Positions 36,709-47,786 of a stretch of 64,000 nt of DNA are shown in pieces. The DNA is from Pestalotiopsis fici W106-1. Lineage: Eukaryota; Ascomycota; Sordariomycetes; Amphisphaeriales; Sporocadaceae. Numbering within the stretch: position 1 is the stretch's first letter; the number at the start of each line of letters is the position of its first letter. Location of the stretch: assembly GCF_000516985.1 (NCBI RefSeq), contig NW_006917106.1, forward strand, positions 53,301-117,300, given 5' to 3'. Position numbers and translations under genes: made by a program. The notes below the pieces were generated by a model. The model was given only the letters and a program-made list of their open reading frames with translations. It was not told the origin of the DNA and ran no database searches.

Positions 36709-37785
36709 TTATAGTATACCACTGTCCACTTTTCTAGCTTCACCGCCGATTGCGGCTAGGAGTGCCTTGATTCTCAAAACACCCTCATCGTTCCTTTGAA
36801 CTGCTACTTCATAGGACTCACGGTACACGTGAATGTTCTCCGAGAACAGCTTCCGCTTGTCCGTCCATCCTGTAAGCTTTCTAAGCTTGTCGCTCGCCAC
36901 CCACTGGCTGAGACCGAAAACAAAGCCTGATGCTATATCAGACTCGGCTGGGACTGACTTGACGCCACTCAGTCCGTATTCGTCCGCCAGTGCAGCTCCA
37001 ATTTCTGCGAGTGTCTCGTAACGGTGCGCAGATATATTGAAACACTCCCCAGCTACGGCGGGTCGGGCGTCATGTTCAGCTATGGATACGTATGCTTCAG
37101 CACAGTCGTCCACGTGGCATCCGTGGATGATGGTATCAAGGCTGGACGGGATGCAAAGCTGGTGAGCGGGTTCCGCTGCTGCGGCAAAATCCAGAACAGC
37201 TCCGTAGAAACTACCGCTGTATCCAAAGAGTGGGCTGGGCCTCAACAGCACGGCATCGAAAAGATCCGGATAGTTGAATACATCCAATGAAGCATAAGTC
37301 TTCGCTTTCAATATCTCGAGTGGTTGTAACAAAGACTCTTCTGTATGTGGTACAAGGTCTTTTGAACCATGCAGACCTGTAAATCCATAGTCCTTACTAC
37401 CTGAGGTCCAGATGACAAGTGGCTTCACCGAACTATCCTTTGAAACAGCTGCCAGCTTCTTCAAGACGTGTATAATGTCCTGGGATGGTGCGCCAGATCC
37501 AGGCATGATATCAGTGCATAAGATGATGACATCAAGGGCCTTGGTGTGCCTGTGCAAGTCTTCGATGAAAGAAGCAGCATGAGAGATGGAGCCGATGATG
37601 GGTATGACTTCTTCTGCAGCAAGACTCATGGTGGATTCGGGTCGACGGACCAGTCCATACGTGTGCCAACCCGCTCGAACGAAAGCACGGCACACCGCAA
37701 AGCCAATGAATCCATTTGCGCCAGCTACCAAGACCGACTTCGACAGGGTTGGGATGCGAGTCTGTGGGTGTTGCGAGTTTGCCAT
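36709..37785 (-). CDS. NAD-dependent epimerase/dehydratase-like extended SDR
   Basis: Intronless, 358 residues. The N-terminal Rossmann motif is VLVAGANGFIGFAVCRAF (GxxGFIG) with a basic residue after strand 2 (LVRRPE), which fits NADP use. WTSGSKDYG occupies the position of the catalytic Ser/Thr. No clean YxxxK was found, so it may act as a reductase or binding protein in the NmrA/epimerase superfamily rather than a sugar epimerase. LLRPSPLFGYSG and HGCHVDDCAEAYV are typical of the extended SDR fold. It converges with the isocyanide synthase fusion with 0.55 kb between the stops, and may reduce an intermediate in that pathway. This link is by position only. Confidence 0.83.
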   Translation of the reverse strand: MANSQHPQTRIPTLSKSVLVAGANGFIGFAVCRAFVRAGWHTYGLVRRPESTMSLAAEEVIPIIGSISHAASFIEDLHRHTKALDVIILCTDIMPGSGAPSQDIIHVLKKLAAVSKDSSVKPLVIWTSGSKDYGFTGLHGSKDLVPHTEESLLQPLEILKAKTYASLDVFNYPDLFDAVLLRPSPLFGYSGSFYGAVLDFAAAAEPAHQLCIPSSLDTIIHGCHVDDCAEAYVSIAEHDARPAVAGECFNISAHRYETLAEIGAALADEYGLSGVKSVPAESDIASGFVFGLSQWVASDKLRKLTGWTDKRKLFSENIHVYRESYEVAVQRNDEGVLRIKALLAAIGGEARKVDSGIL

Positions 37786-38026
37786 CGTGTGTCACAACTG
37801 CAGACTAGAGTTAACGTATGTGAAGCAGGTTGAGATAGTTATACATAACACGCTATATATATGTCGTCCATTTCGAATTTCGGCGTAATACATCAAGTTC
37901 TGTTTATCAAGTTACATAGTCAAGCTTGCCGATACGCCAATTGCATGGGGCAATGACACCGCTCCATCAGCTACATGTATGGATCTGCCTTGCGACACTT
38001 CACTATTGAGCCGATCCCGAGATATT

Positions 38027-38058
<32 letters not shown>

Positions 38059-39789
38059 CACATCACAGCAGAAAGTTAACATTTATCCGCCTTTGTAAGT
38101 CATAAGCTTGGCGACACGTCGTCGGGCCCGAGGGTTACCACCCTTGGCGGCACAGCCAATATGTCTCCGATGAGCCATACGCCGGGCAAACAAATACTCC
38201 GAATGAATAAGCATTAGCTGCAACGTAAGGTAGTCATGATCGACCGTTGCACGACCGTAGGATGGCGTCGTAGCTCCTGTCCACTGACACAACGAGTGTG
38301 TAAAATGTGACTAAGTAATGTGGGGAGAACCAAAATCACAATATACTCAGAGTAGAGTGAGACATGCTATGCGGCCCTTCAAAATTCTACAATTGTTCTT
38401 CTATTGACACTGGCTCCCATTTATTGGTCCCGGTCTTACTGCCTAGAGGCATGCCAGTCCTGCTCCCGCGACTAGGACAGCAGTGGCCGATGAGGGAGGT
38501 AGTGGTAGCCGTACTTCTGCTCCCACGCCACATTGAGCAAAATGGACACGAAGAAGCTATAGTGATGTGTTTGATTCTAACACTATGGCGCATTACTATG
38601 TTCCGCACGGCGTTTCTCCCCATATCTCTATAGCAGATCTTGATGATTTTGACCTCGCCGTCCATCTTGATTGCGGCGGTGCCGTTACTATGCTGGCATT
38701 GGCGACGCAAATAAAGTTGTCGTAGTTATCGTAAACATAATTGTGACAAGAAATACGGCTGTAGATCCACAGCAAGTACATAAGTGCAGCCTTCACCGCC
38801 CGAGTAGATAGAAGAAATAAGCATGTGATATATCACCATTCACCTGCTTATCGGTCAATCACTACTGCAATTCCTATTGAATACTAAGGATCACCAATAC
38901 TCTCCAAATTAAAAACGATTATAGACCATATAACACGCAGCCTTGAGGGTAATTATACATTGCGCTGGGCTGAGAATAAACACGAACGGGCGCGCAACGT
39001 GTCTGCCTGAATATCATGATACTCGACCCAATCATATATGGCATCTGCTGCGCGCACGATAGGTTCAATATCATTATTTGCCGTCTCTCCGTCGTCGACA
39101 TCTGCACCTACAATTTTCACGTCCTCGATGAAATAATTGATCGGTTGCTCCTTAGAAATGGGAAGATGAAATAACTTGAAACTGATGGTTATTGCTGGCT
39201 GACAACTATTACAATAGCACTAGAACAATCTTATGTAGTAGCAGAACAGATGCGTCATTTACGTCCCAAAAAAATGTTATTGCGCCGTATCTGCTATATC
39301 CACTCTGTTCGCCTGGCTACCAGTGTGGAGCTTCACAGTTTGGTCTGCTGGCGCAGTGGCCAGATACAACAAATATTCAACAATATAATTTTTCTGATGT
39401 TAGTTTTTGTAACGTTTCATGTCTCTATGTGACTACTTCCCATTGCTCTTGTGCTTAGACGAGCTGCTATTATGCTTGTGGTCCTTGTCGGCGACAATTC
39501 GCTTGTGAATACATAGTACAGAGCACGTTACTTTTTACGTAGGGCCTGCGAGACTAATTGGATTATCCGAGACCGCCGTAGAGAATTTCTGAATCGAACG
39601 CAGTCTCTTCAATAGGGTGGTTATCTCTGTATTTTAAGCGAACTTGTGGTATAGCAGAACGAAAGTGTTACGTACTTCTGTTTGCAGTAATAAGTCGCAC
39701 AAAGTATTTCCAGAAAGCAAGTATAGGATATCGCTGGAGCAATGCGTATAACAAATATATACTTCAATAAGCATCCTGAAATTTATACA
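37786..39789. other. AT-rich intergenic region
   Basis: Two kilobases between the isocyanide locus and the tRNA. It contains a T31 run (38028-38058). Only short frames occur. It could hold decayed sequence, but no terminal repeats or transposase remnants were recognised. Confidence 0.45.
38028..38058. repeat. T31 homopolymer
   Basis: Thirty-one T in a row, a likely assembly or length-variable site. Confidence 0.9.
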
Positions 39790-39860
39790 GCACTAGTGGT
39801 TTAGTGGTAAAATCCATCGTTGCCATCGATGGGCCCCGCGTTCGATTCGCGGCTAGTGCA
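39790..39860 (+). tRNA. tRNA-Gly (GCC)
   Basis: A 71-nt sequence folds as a perfect cloverleaf: 7-bp acceptor stem GCACTAG/CTAGTGC, D arm with TGGTTTAGTGG (A box), 5-bp anticodon stem CATCG/CGATG with loop TTGCCAT (anticodon GCC), and T arm CCGCG-TTCGATT-CGCGG (B box). No intron. CCA is not encoded, as expected for a eukaryote. It is the only tRNA gene found in the window. Confidence 0.97.
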
Positions 39861-40436
39861 ACAGAGTACTTGTCTGATTGGTCATTGATTTGATTTTTCG
39901 GGTAGCATAATTTTTGCTTTTATTTTCCATCTGCCTGTTCGCATCTTAATTATCCTTTAGCACTCCCAGTCGAGTGTATAGTCTATATATTTACCTAATA
40001 GTTTCCCGTGTTTTAGTTCCGTCCTGTCTTAATACATTTATTTTATACCGCATTTAAATCTTAAAACACGCAAGGGAATCTTTCAAAGCTTAGTCAATTA
40101 AGTACAGGAACAAACTTATTCCTTGGTAATAGTGCCCTCCGAGGTTAATATCTTTGCAGGTTGAATGAATTATTGGTCTCATTCTGCACTTTTGATTTGG
40201 GGCCAGTAATAAACCATTTAAGACCAGTAATGACGATTCTTTACTTGTCCTTGCATGATGAGCATGCATAATGGAAGTCTCTTGAGTGTCGATTGATAGA
40301 GGCGCTAGATCTCCAGGCCAAGTCTGGATGGATCTGCCTGGGCTCACTGTACAACTCCAGCCATGGATCCGGATTCCCCCCTCCCTTTAACAAGCCAAGT
40401 CGGCCTCAAGATGCTGCTTTCTTTATTTTCATTTGG
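39861..40436. other. AT-rich intergenic region
   Basis: Spacer between the tRNA and the 3' end of the Zn2Cys6 regulator gene. The T-rich stretch just after the tRNA is a plausible Pol III terminator. Nothing else seen. Confidence 0.45.
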
Positions 40437-43101
40437 TCATCCTGATATCAAAAAGTTCTCAGTACTGTCAAAGACGTCCAAGCATTGATTCCAGTCAAAT
40501 GCCATGTCTGACATCTCTGCATCGTTCATCATTTGAAACGGCAATGTTTCGACAAGCTCGCCAATTGTTGGTTCGAGAAATCGCGACGGGTTAGGATCGG
40601 CAGATGCTATGTCCGCATGCGCGGACGGGTTTGCGTTTCTGGATTCTATTGCCGTACCTAGCAGCCCGGATCAATACACAATCGAAGGGAGGGGGGAAAA
40701 AAAAAAAAGGAAAATGTGTTGCCGTACCAGTCACATTTGGCATGATTCGATCGTGGAGCCGCCTGAGCAGCTCCAGAGATCTCCGAACAGAGATACTGTT
40801 GCCTGACAAATGATCGAGGACTATTTCACAATACTTCCAATGCTCTTGAATGACAGAACAGTCAAAACAATCTCTCAACTCCGGATATAATTGGTTCAAG
40901 ACGAGGACGAGCCCAGAAGTACATGCATCTTGGACTGGCTTAGCTTGGCATCCACCGATGCTACCATGTAGACAAGGTTCGAGCACTTACAAAGGGAATC
41001 CCACCACCACTCAGTCGCAACATTGCGATGAGTCTGATGAACCACTCGGATAAGGTCAATGGACGACTGAACACAATTCTTGGCACATTGTAATGCAAAG
41101 GATTTATAGAGCGATGTGAGGACTGGGCCCTGCTTGTTACTGGGTTCCATGGTTAGCACAAGACACAGTCTTTTGCTTGACGGTGCTTCTCAAACCTGGA
41201 AGAGAACTGCGTAAACACGGGGCGCCACAACAATATTCGCAAATATAGAAACCTGGAAAGAGGTGAGTCAAGTTCTGTAGGCATGATGGGTCGAGGGATT
41301 CACCTTCTGTGCAGGACCAGTCGTTGCGTTTCAGTAGTCGCTTTCAAGGTAGGCGAGACTTGGTTCAGGTCCAAGGGCCGTTGCCATGACAAGATTGGAG
41401 GCAAGGACTCCTCGTACACAAGCAGTCTGCGTTCTAACTGGAGGATGGCAGTGAGATCGTCGGCATACTTACCTGGTGGCGCTGGATCAGCCATTGGGCC
41501 GTAATTACCGCCTTGATAGACCTGCCCCAAAATGTCTCTAAGAAGATGGCACAAGCGATAATACTCGACGAAAAATATCATTTTGAATTCCTCATGATCT
41601 TGAACAGACATGGACATTTCCGTGCTGGTTTCTGGGTAGCTCACGGAGGCTGGGTATTCTGGTAGGTGAGTCGTCATTGCAGGACGTCCAAGTGTCATGC
41701 TTACAGTCCTGTCCATACACGTTAGCACTCACGAGGAGTATACTCGTGTCTAGTATTAGTAGACATGGAGAAAAAGAAGTGGTATATAAGTATCCTTTGC
41801 AACATACATGTCGAGGATGACACAGCCCTGCCAAGTTCGTCGGCTGATTTCAATTTCAAGCTGGCTTTCGCCCCTTCGAGGCTTATACGTGTGCAGGCCC
41901 AACCCCTGGGCGACTCGGCATGCTATGCCGATTGCGTGCCAACAGCGACTTGGGAACGGCGTGCTCTGCAGGAAGATGGTCACTAGCAACATGACCTGGG
42001 CCAATCCAATATTGTTAATGTCCAACATATCCAGACCGATGAAGGATTTAGCCCTCAGGAAGAAGGTTCTCGCGGCAGCCTCTTTCTCGGCTGGCGGAAT
42101 ATCCGAGAATGAAACACCAATGGCAAATATGATATTCAAGGCACACTGGAACAGCATTGTATGAGCATTGCCATTTGGAGGGCTGCCGAGGCCAACGTTG
42201 GGAAAGCTTCCCGATGGGTTGCTTTCGTCTCTCTGCGGCTCCCAAAGATGTCGATAGGCGTCTTCAAAGGTTGGTTTATGAAAAACGGGATAAAGATAGT
42301 AGACCTTCTCCCAGAAGCGGCTGAGTAGGTGATCCGCGAGTGACCGCGGGGGAAGACTGTAGTTCTCAGAATACGCACGATCCATGAAGCCGAGGCTGCG
42401 CCCTCTTGTTTGCGTCTGGCTCTGGCGAGTCGAAGTATCCCCGGTTGAAGCATTTGCACCAATTGGTGAGAATTCCGGGCTGTTGGCAGACTCCACAGCT
42501 TGTCTCATGAATGAGGCGGCCGAAGAGCTACCGTAGAAATGCTCCGAATCTTCTACCACGCCTGAAATGTCTCCGTCGTGGTCGAGGGTGCCCATGGCAG
42601 TAACTCCATTTTCTACGCCAGTGGACCCTGATTCTAGAGAGTCTGGTGAAACGATTTCGGTGGCACGATGTTGAACTGGGCGGTAGCATTCCGTGACCGT
42701 CCCTACGATAGGGGTCGGTGGATCACGGAAGCTACCCGCCTCAGCTGCTCTGGAGGGCGCCGGATCTTCTACTGCTGCATTCGCCGCCGGCGAGCCACCG
42801 ATTCCGTTTCGCTCTATAGTCTGCTCCAGAGCACGAATACGGTCATGCAGGGATTGAATGTAACTATACGGGCCATTAGTTCTGTACGTCATGGTCTGAA
42901 CGGCAAGAGTGTCTCTTATTCTCACGAGTCCCTATTGGCGGTTCGCGCATTCTCGATCGTGTAGACACACTGCGAGATGTCAAGACCTCGTCGTTGACAG
43001 GCCTGACAGACAGGCATAGAACCATCGCATTTTGTTCTGCGATTTCGACAGGATTGACAAGCTAACGGCGTCTTGCGACGAGGCTGACGCTTCTCGGACA
43101 T
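40437..43101 (-). CDS. Zn2Cys6 transcription factor with fungal MHR domain (cluster regulator)
   Basis: Seven exons (43101-42926, 42863-41808, 41708-41304, 41252-41196, 41139-40991, 40934-40728, 40657-40437) give 756 residues. The N-terminus has a binuclear zinc cluster, C-x2-C-x6-C-x6-C-x2-C-x8-C (ACQSCRNRRTKC...VCQACQRRG). A short coiled-coil-like helix follows (SLHDRIRALEQTI), probably for dimerisation. An acidic/Ser-rich linker leads to the MHR (LADHLLSRFWEKVYYLYPVFHKPTF, GIACRVAQGLGLH, RRTWQGCVILDMTVSMTLGRP). Homodimeric Zn2Cys6 factors bind CGG triplets in inverted order. Eight CGG-N7-CCG palindromes lie in the spacers of this gene and its neighbours, two of them in its own promoter, which suggests it runs the cluster and itself. 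The last intron is flanked by a 10-bp direct repeat. Confidence 0.88.
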
Positions 43102-43367
43102 GGCTTTGTCACGAGATTCGATTGTCTGTCGCTATGAGCTCCAGGAAGGGGCCCGTGCTTTTGCTGCTGAAGCTTCAATGTTCAGTCTACGTTGGTACCT
43201 ACCCACCAACCTAGGCAATATAGTGTTTAGCAGTCCAGTGTTTCTACATAGCACTTGATTGACGATATGGCAACGAGATGGTCGAGTTTCCATCAAAGTC
43301 GCTCTAGCCCGTGAACACACTGCTTCTCACATCGTGTGGGCCTATCCTTGTGGGATTGACGGACCCA

Positions 43368-43380
43368 CGGAATGCTTCCG
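43368..43380. promoter_or_regulatory. CGG-N7-CCG palindrome, candidate Zn2Cys6 site
   Basis: Spacer AATGCTT. Lies 266 bases 5' of the regulator ATG and 428 bases 5' of the amidohydrolase ATG. Confidence 0.65.
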
Positions 43381-43429
43381 GGCTTCCCTTAGGCAGCCCG
43401 GCCTATTCCTAGGGGTCAATACAGTAGAC

Positions 43430-43442
43430 CGGAAACATCCCG
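43430..43442. promoter_or_regulatory. CGG-N7-CCG palindrome, candidate Zn2Cys6 site
   Basis: Spacer AAACATC. Second copy in the same divergent promoter. Confidence 0.65.
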
Positions 43443-43808
43443 AACGACCTAGACTTTACATGACTGAACTCTCTTTCATGGCACGGCCGCCGTTTGCCCG
43501 CTACGTAGTGTCTTATTGAAGCTAGCAGCAATCAGTGCTTCAAGCCCCGCTGTGTGAATTGCAATAGCGAATCTTTTGTTAGGTATCTGATCAACATTCT
43601 GGTGCAAACAAGTTTTATACGTCATCCACTTGCTGCTGATAAACTCCATATACGTACACACAAGTATGGCTATACTTAACACGGTGTTGAGCTTTATTGT
43701 GAATCTCCCTCCCCAAAGACATCCCTTGCATACACTCGCACGAAAACTCTTCTTGGCACACCCATTTCCTTGGCATTCGACTAACTATATCTCTTCTCAT
43801 CGCAGATC

Positions 43809-45081
43809 ATGATTCTCGAGCACGTTGCCGGGGGCGCTGCCCGCTTGCTTTCAAGGAACGCCAGTGCTTCTCGCATTGATACTCAGTAATAAAACGTGCC
43901 CTGGACCCCGAAGTGCCAGTGATGAGACTAATTCTTCATAATCATAGTATTCATGTTTTGACGCCGAGTTACCTCAAGGCTCTCGACGAGAGCGGTGGTG
44001 ACCCCTCGGGATGGGCAACCCCCAGCTGGACACTGGAGGAATGCGTGCGCTTCAGTGATACAATCGGTGCATCATTCTCTGTCCTCTCCGTTACAGCTCC
44101 AGGGCCTGCAATCTTGGGGCCTACCAAGGAAGGAAGGCATCTTGCAAGAACGCTGAACGACGAGGTTTCGGCCATTTGCGAACAGCGACCGGGAAGATTT
44201 GGATTCTTTGCCAGTCTTCCCGACTTCAACGACATTGAGGGGGCTCTCTTGGAGATCAAGCACGTATTTGAAACCGGACAGAAGGCCAATGGAGTGGTCA
44301 TCATGTCATCATACGGCGACAGATTGGCTGGCGACGATGCATTCAGGCCTATTTGGGATGAGCTGAACAGGCATTCGGCGCTCGTCTTCCTCCATCCCAG
44401 CCATTTGCAGATCAAACCGGAGAAGATTGGCAATTTTCTTCCTCAGCCAGCGATCGACTACCCTCTCGCAACCACACGGGCGGCTATGTCTCTACTCGTC
44501 TCAGGCATCATGACGGAATGTGCTAAAATCGATGTCATTCTGAGCCACGCCGGTGGTGCGTTTCCGATGCTCGCACAGCGTGGCATAGGTTGTCTCGTCA
44601 ATCCTACCATTGCGGCGCAATCCAAGGTCAACATGCTCCAGGCGTACGTGGGCCCCCGAAATATATACACATAATTGATGCTTTGTACTAATGAAGAAAA
44701 ATCAGCAATTCAGCAGCAAACCGCTTTTGGTACGATCTGGCATTGTCGACTGGGGAAGCACAACTCAAGGCTCTTCTGGCCACCGCCCCATCGTCAAACA
44801 TTGTCTACGGGAGCGACTTTCCGTACGCGCCCAAGCTCGGGATCTATGCCGGCTTATTACAGTATAGCAATTTCGTCAGAAGCACGGAGGGCGGAAAAAT
44901 TGGACCGCAGCAACTGAATGCCAATGCGACCCGCCTACTGCAAAAACATGCCTCTGAGCACACTTTCCTGCCTCAAGGACATGAAATTGGAGCACAGACT
45001 TATAAGCCAGAGTTCGGGCTAGAAGAGAACGATGATGCGAAAAAGGCTAGGGAGCAACTAGGGCACTACCTGGACCACTGA
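43809..45081 (+). CDS. Amidohydrolase-2 family decarboxylase/hydrolase (ACMSD-like)
   Basis: Three exons (43809-43885, 43948-44643, 44706-45081) give 382 residues. Metal-site residues of the ACMSD / 6-methylsalicylate decarboxylase group are all present: H26 and H28 (RIDTHIHVLTP, rebuilt across intron 1), H175 (LVFLHPSH), H226 (VILSHAGGAFP) and D295 (YGSDFPYAP). Members remove CO2 from aromatic or alpha,beta-unsaturated acids, or hydrolyse related rings, with one Zn or Mn. The protein is slightly longer than usual (about 330-350) because of a C-terminal tail. It is divergent from the regulator and followed by the P450 on the same strand, inside the predicted regulon. The exact substrate is unknown; a carboxylated phenol-like compound fits the family. 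Confidence 0.88.
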
Positions 45082-45123
45082 GGGGGGTCCGAAGTATGTA
45101 CATTGTAGAAGTGTGTCCATTCT

Positions 45124-45136
45124 CGGGTGTGTCCCG
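45124..45136. promoter_or_regulatory. CGG-N7-CCG palindrome, candidate Zn2Cys6 site
   Basis: Spacer GTGTGTC. Just after the amidohydrolase stop and 472 bases 5' of the P450 ATG. Confidence 0.6.
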
Positions 45137-45360
45137 AACACCTCTAGAGAGCCAGGCCTACGTAGGTACATAGTATGTAACCTAGTGAGTCCAGGGGCCA
45201 CACAGTTCAAATCGAGGCATTCAGTACCCAATTCGTTAGATCATCATCGCGCCTCTTTGGAAAAATGACCAGTCACTACATATGTAGTCTGGTGGCTCTC
45301 CTGCTTACGTACCTGTGTATTGCGCTGGAGGCTTTCCCCAAAATTGACTCGTGAGTGCAC

Positions 45361-45373
45361 CGGGATGATTCCG
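45361..45373. promoter_or_regulatory. CGG-N7-CCG palindrome, candidate Zn2Cys6 site
   Basis: Spacer GATGATT. 235 bases 5' of the P450 ATG. Confidence 0.65.
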
Positions 45374-45608
45374 GCTTCTCCATACGCTATAGCGGCTGGT
45401 CGCCAAGGATGCTATCTAGATCCCCGGCGGCCTAAGTACTGGTAATATGAATTCAAGCTCGTAAACTTCCCGTGACCCATTGATACTTTTGACATGGACC
45501 TGTTAAATTGTCGCCCTTTGAATATCGCGTTGCTGTTGCATTCTTATTCTTTGGCCTCTCCAATGTCTTCATTGTCCTGAACTCCCCTATTTTGTATCGA
45601 TTGACAAG

Positions 45609-47387
45609 ATGTTGGCGTTCCTGATAGATCACGCTGTTACCTTACACGAACAATGTCCCGTCCTTTCTTTCCTTGCGGGAGTAATCTTTCTACTTACCAT
45701 CATATTTTCTCTAATCCAACACATATTCAGACCTATTGGAACCCGGAGAGGGCGAAATGGCCAACAGCCACGTCTTCCGCCAGGCCCGAAGGGCATGCCA
45801 ATCCTGGGAAACTTGGGAGCCATGAGGGCCGGTCGCAATGACCCCAATCACAAATTGGTAAGCATAACCATCATACGAGACTTCTTGACAAGTGACATTG
45901 CGATGCTAATTCAATGTCACCAGCTGAGAGACATGCCAACACAGTACGGAGAGATGACAACTCTCCATCTAGGCCAAAAGACTTGGGTTTTTCTCAACAG
46001 CAATCGCGTGGTATCTGAAATTATTGCAAAGAAGAGCAGTATCACAAACACGAGATCTCCGATGCCCATATCCAGCGGTATTGTGAGCCATGATCGAAGG
46101 TCCCTCATCTTGCCCCAGGAGACTTGGACCGAGCGACGTCGTGTCATGCACAGTCTCTTGAGCGGGACAGCACTCAAACAATACGGTGCCTGGCAGGAAG
46201 AGGAGAGCGCACAGATGATGGCAGAATACGTTGTCAAGCCAGAGATGTGGTATAAGCACCACTATCGTTACGCCAACTCCGTCATCCACCGCATCGCCCT
46301 TGGCGACCGGCTAGTCAAGTCGACCAAGGAGCTCAGTGACCTACAAAACTGTGTCACATTTTTCGTTGGCAGCATCGGATCAAGCTTGGTTGACTGGTTT
46401 CCAGATGTCGTCAAATTGCCCAAATTCCTCCACTTTTGGGCACCTCAATGGGAGAAACTGGGCCAATGGAACTACAACGTCTATAATTCATGGTACGAGC
46501 CTGCCCGCAAGCAGGTCGAGGCTGGTACCGCGCCTCCATCCTTCCTGCGTGATACGCTGCTGCATCCCGACACCAAATACAAGGGCGACGACGAGGACTC
46601 CATGTATGTCGCAATGCAGCTGATAGAAGCTGGCAGCGATACCACCCGCGAGGCCCTCAAAATCATGGTTATGGCGTCGCTCGAGTACCCGGAGCCCTTT
46701 CGCAAGGCCCGGGCTGAGATCGATCAAGTTTGTGGCGTTGGTGCTGACGCCAGGCTGCCACGGTTAGAGGACATGGAGTCCTTGCGATACATCTGCGCCA
46801 TGGCCAAGGAGATTCTGCGGTGGCGACCCATTTTCATTCTTACTCCGGACCACACGTTGAGCAATGACCTTGAATTTGAGGGTTATTTCTTCCCTGCTGG
46901 CGTTGGATTCGTCATCAACGAGGTTGCTGTCTGCAATGAGTGCGAGGATCCCGACGTATTCAAACCCGAGCGATGGATGGACGGCCATGAGACTGATATC
47001 GCCCATGGTCTGTGGCAATTCGGTGGTGGTCGGCGAATCTGCGTCGGCTACCGCTTGGCACAGAGAAGCTTGTTTATCAACATTGCGCGCCTAGTGCAAT
47101 GCATTGATTTTGAGGCAGTAAGTCTTTTATCATGAACAGAAATACTGCCCCTATGAAGTCTGCTAACTTCTGAGCAGAGTGGGAAATATGATTCGCGCCT
47201 GCTCAACCATGATGCCATTCATGAGCCCTTTCCCGTCAAGCCTCAAATTCGAAGTGAGGAGTACAAAAAACTGATCATCGAGGAGGCTACCAAGCTGGGG
47301 GTTCTTGAAGATGCCAAAGCAGTCAGAGACAATGATGACTCGAAACAAAACGAAGATTTCACAGATCTTATTAAAGGAGTATTTTAG
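45609..47387 (+). CDS. Cytochrome P450 monooxygenase
   Basis: Three exons (45609-45857, 45924-47117, 47178-47387) give 550 residues. An N-terminal membrane anchor (residues about 18-36) is followed by the proline-rich hinge LPPGPKGMPILG. Core motifs are AGSDTTR in the I helix, KEILRWRP (ExxR), FKPERW, and the haem loop FGGGRRICVGYRLA with the axial Cys at residue 456. It is a complete class II microsomal enzyme that needs a P450 reductase encoded elsewhere. The pattern resembles fungal P450s of the O-methylsterigmatocystin oxidoreductase-like group that hydroxylate aromatic or polycyclic substrates. Intron 1 (66 nt) has no stop in frame, so an unspliced form would carry 22 extra residues. Its neighbours suggest it adds the first oxygen in the cluster pathway. 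Confidence 0.9.
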
Positions 47388-47786
47388 AGGTCGCGATTGA
47401 ATGGGACGAGATTTGTTTTGATGTTACAAGTCAATAGATTGTATATTATTCCAGTGTATACATGCCACACGAATTTGCAACCTCTGTGTTTACCGAAAAC
47501 AATAAGAATGACTTATTATCAATACTTTGTCATGGGACTAAACCTCTCGATTTTGGTTGGAAAGGAAAGGGGAAAGTGCAAGCTTGCAATATAAGCCAAT
47601 TTTAGATCAAAATACATCTTGTGATCTTTTACTAAATTCTTTGAAGATAGTATAAGTGATTTAACTAAAAGAGAATTCTTTGATCTGATGCAATAAAACT
47701 TTCTTTAGAATATCATTCCCAAACGATTGTTTCCTCTGGCCCGTATAACATTGCCATGCCTTGTATGACTTTCATGCACCAAAAGC
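47388..47786. other. Intergenic, convergent 3' flanks
   Basis: AT-rich spacer between the stops of the P450 and BVMO genes. Nothing else seen. Confidence 0.5.

Larger units (their letters stand above)
43102..43808. promoter_or_regulatory. Divergent promoter, regulator / amidohydrolase
   Basis: A 0.7 kb spacer between two divergent starts. It contains two CGG-N7-CCG palindromes with 49 bases between them (listed separately). No gene fits here. Confidence 0.6.
45082..45608. promoter_or_regulatory. P450 promoter region
   Basis: A 0.5 kb spacer between two tandem genes, with two CGG-N7-CCG palindromes. It also contains the 3' end of the amidohydrolase transcript. Confidence 0.6.

Noticed and set aside
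38083..38292. 69-codon minus-strand frame with protein-like composition
   Set aside because: No ATG context, domain or splice partner could be supported in AT-rich DNA.
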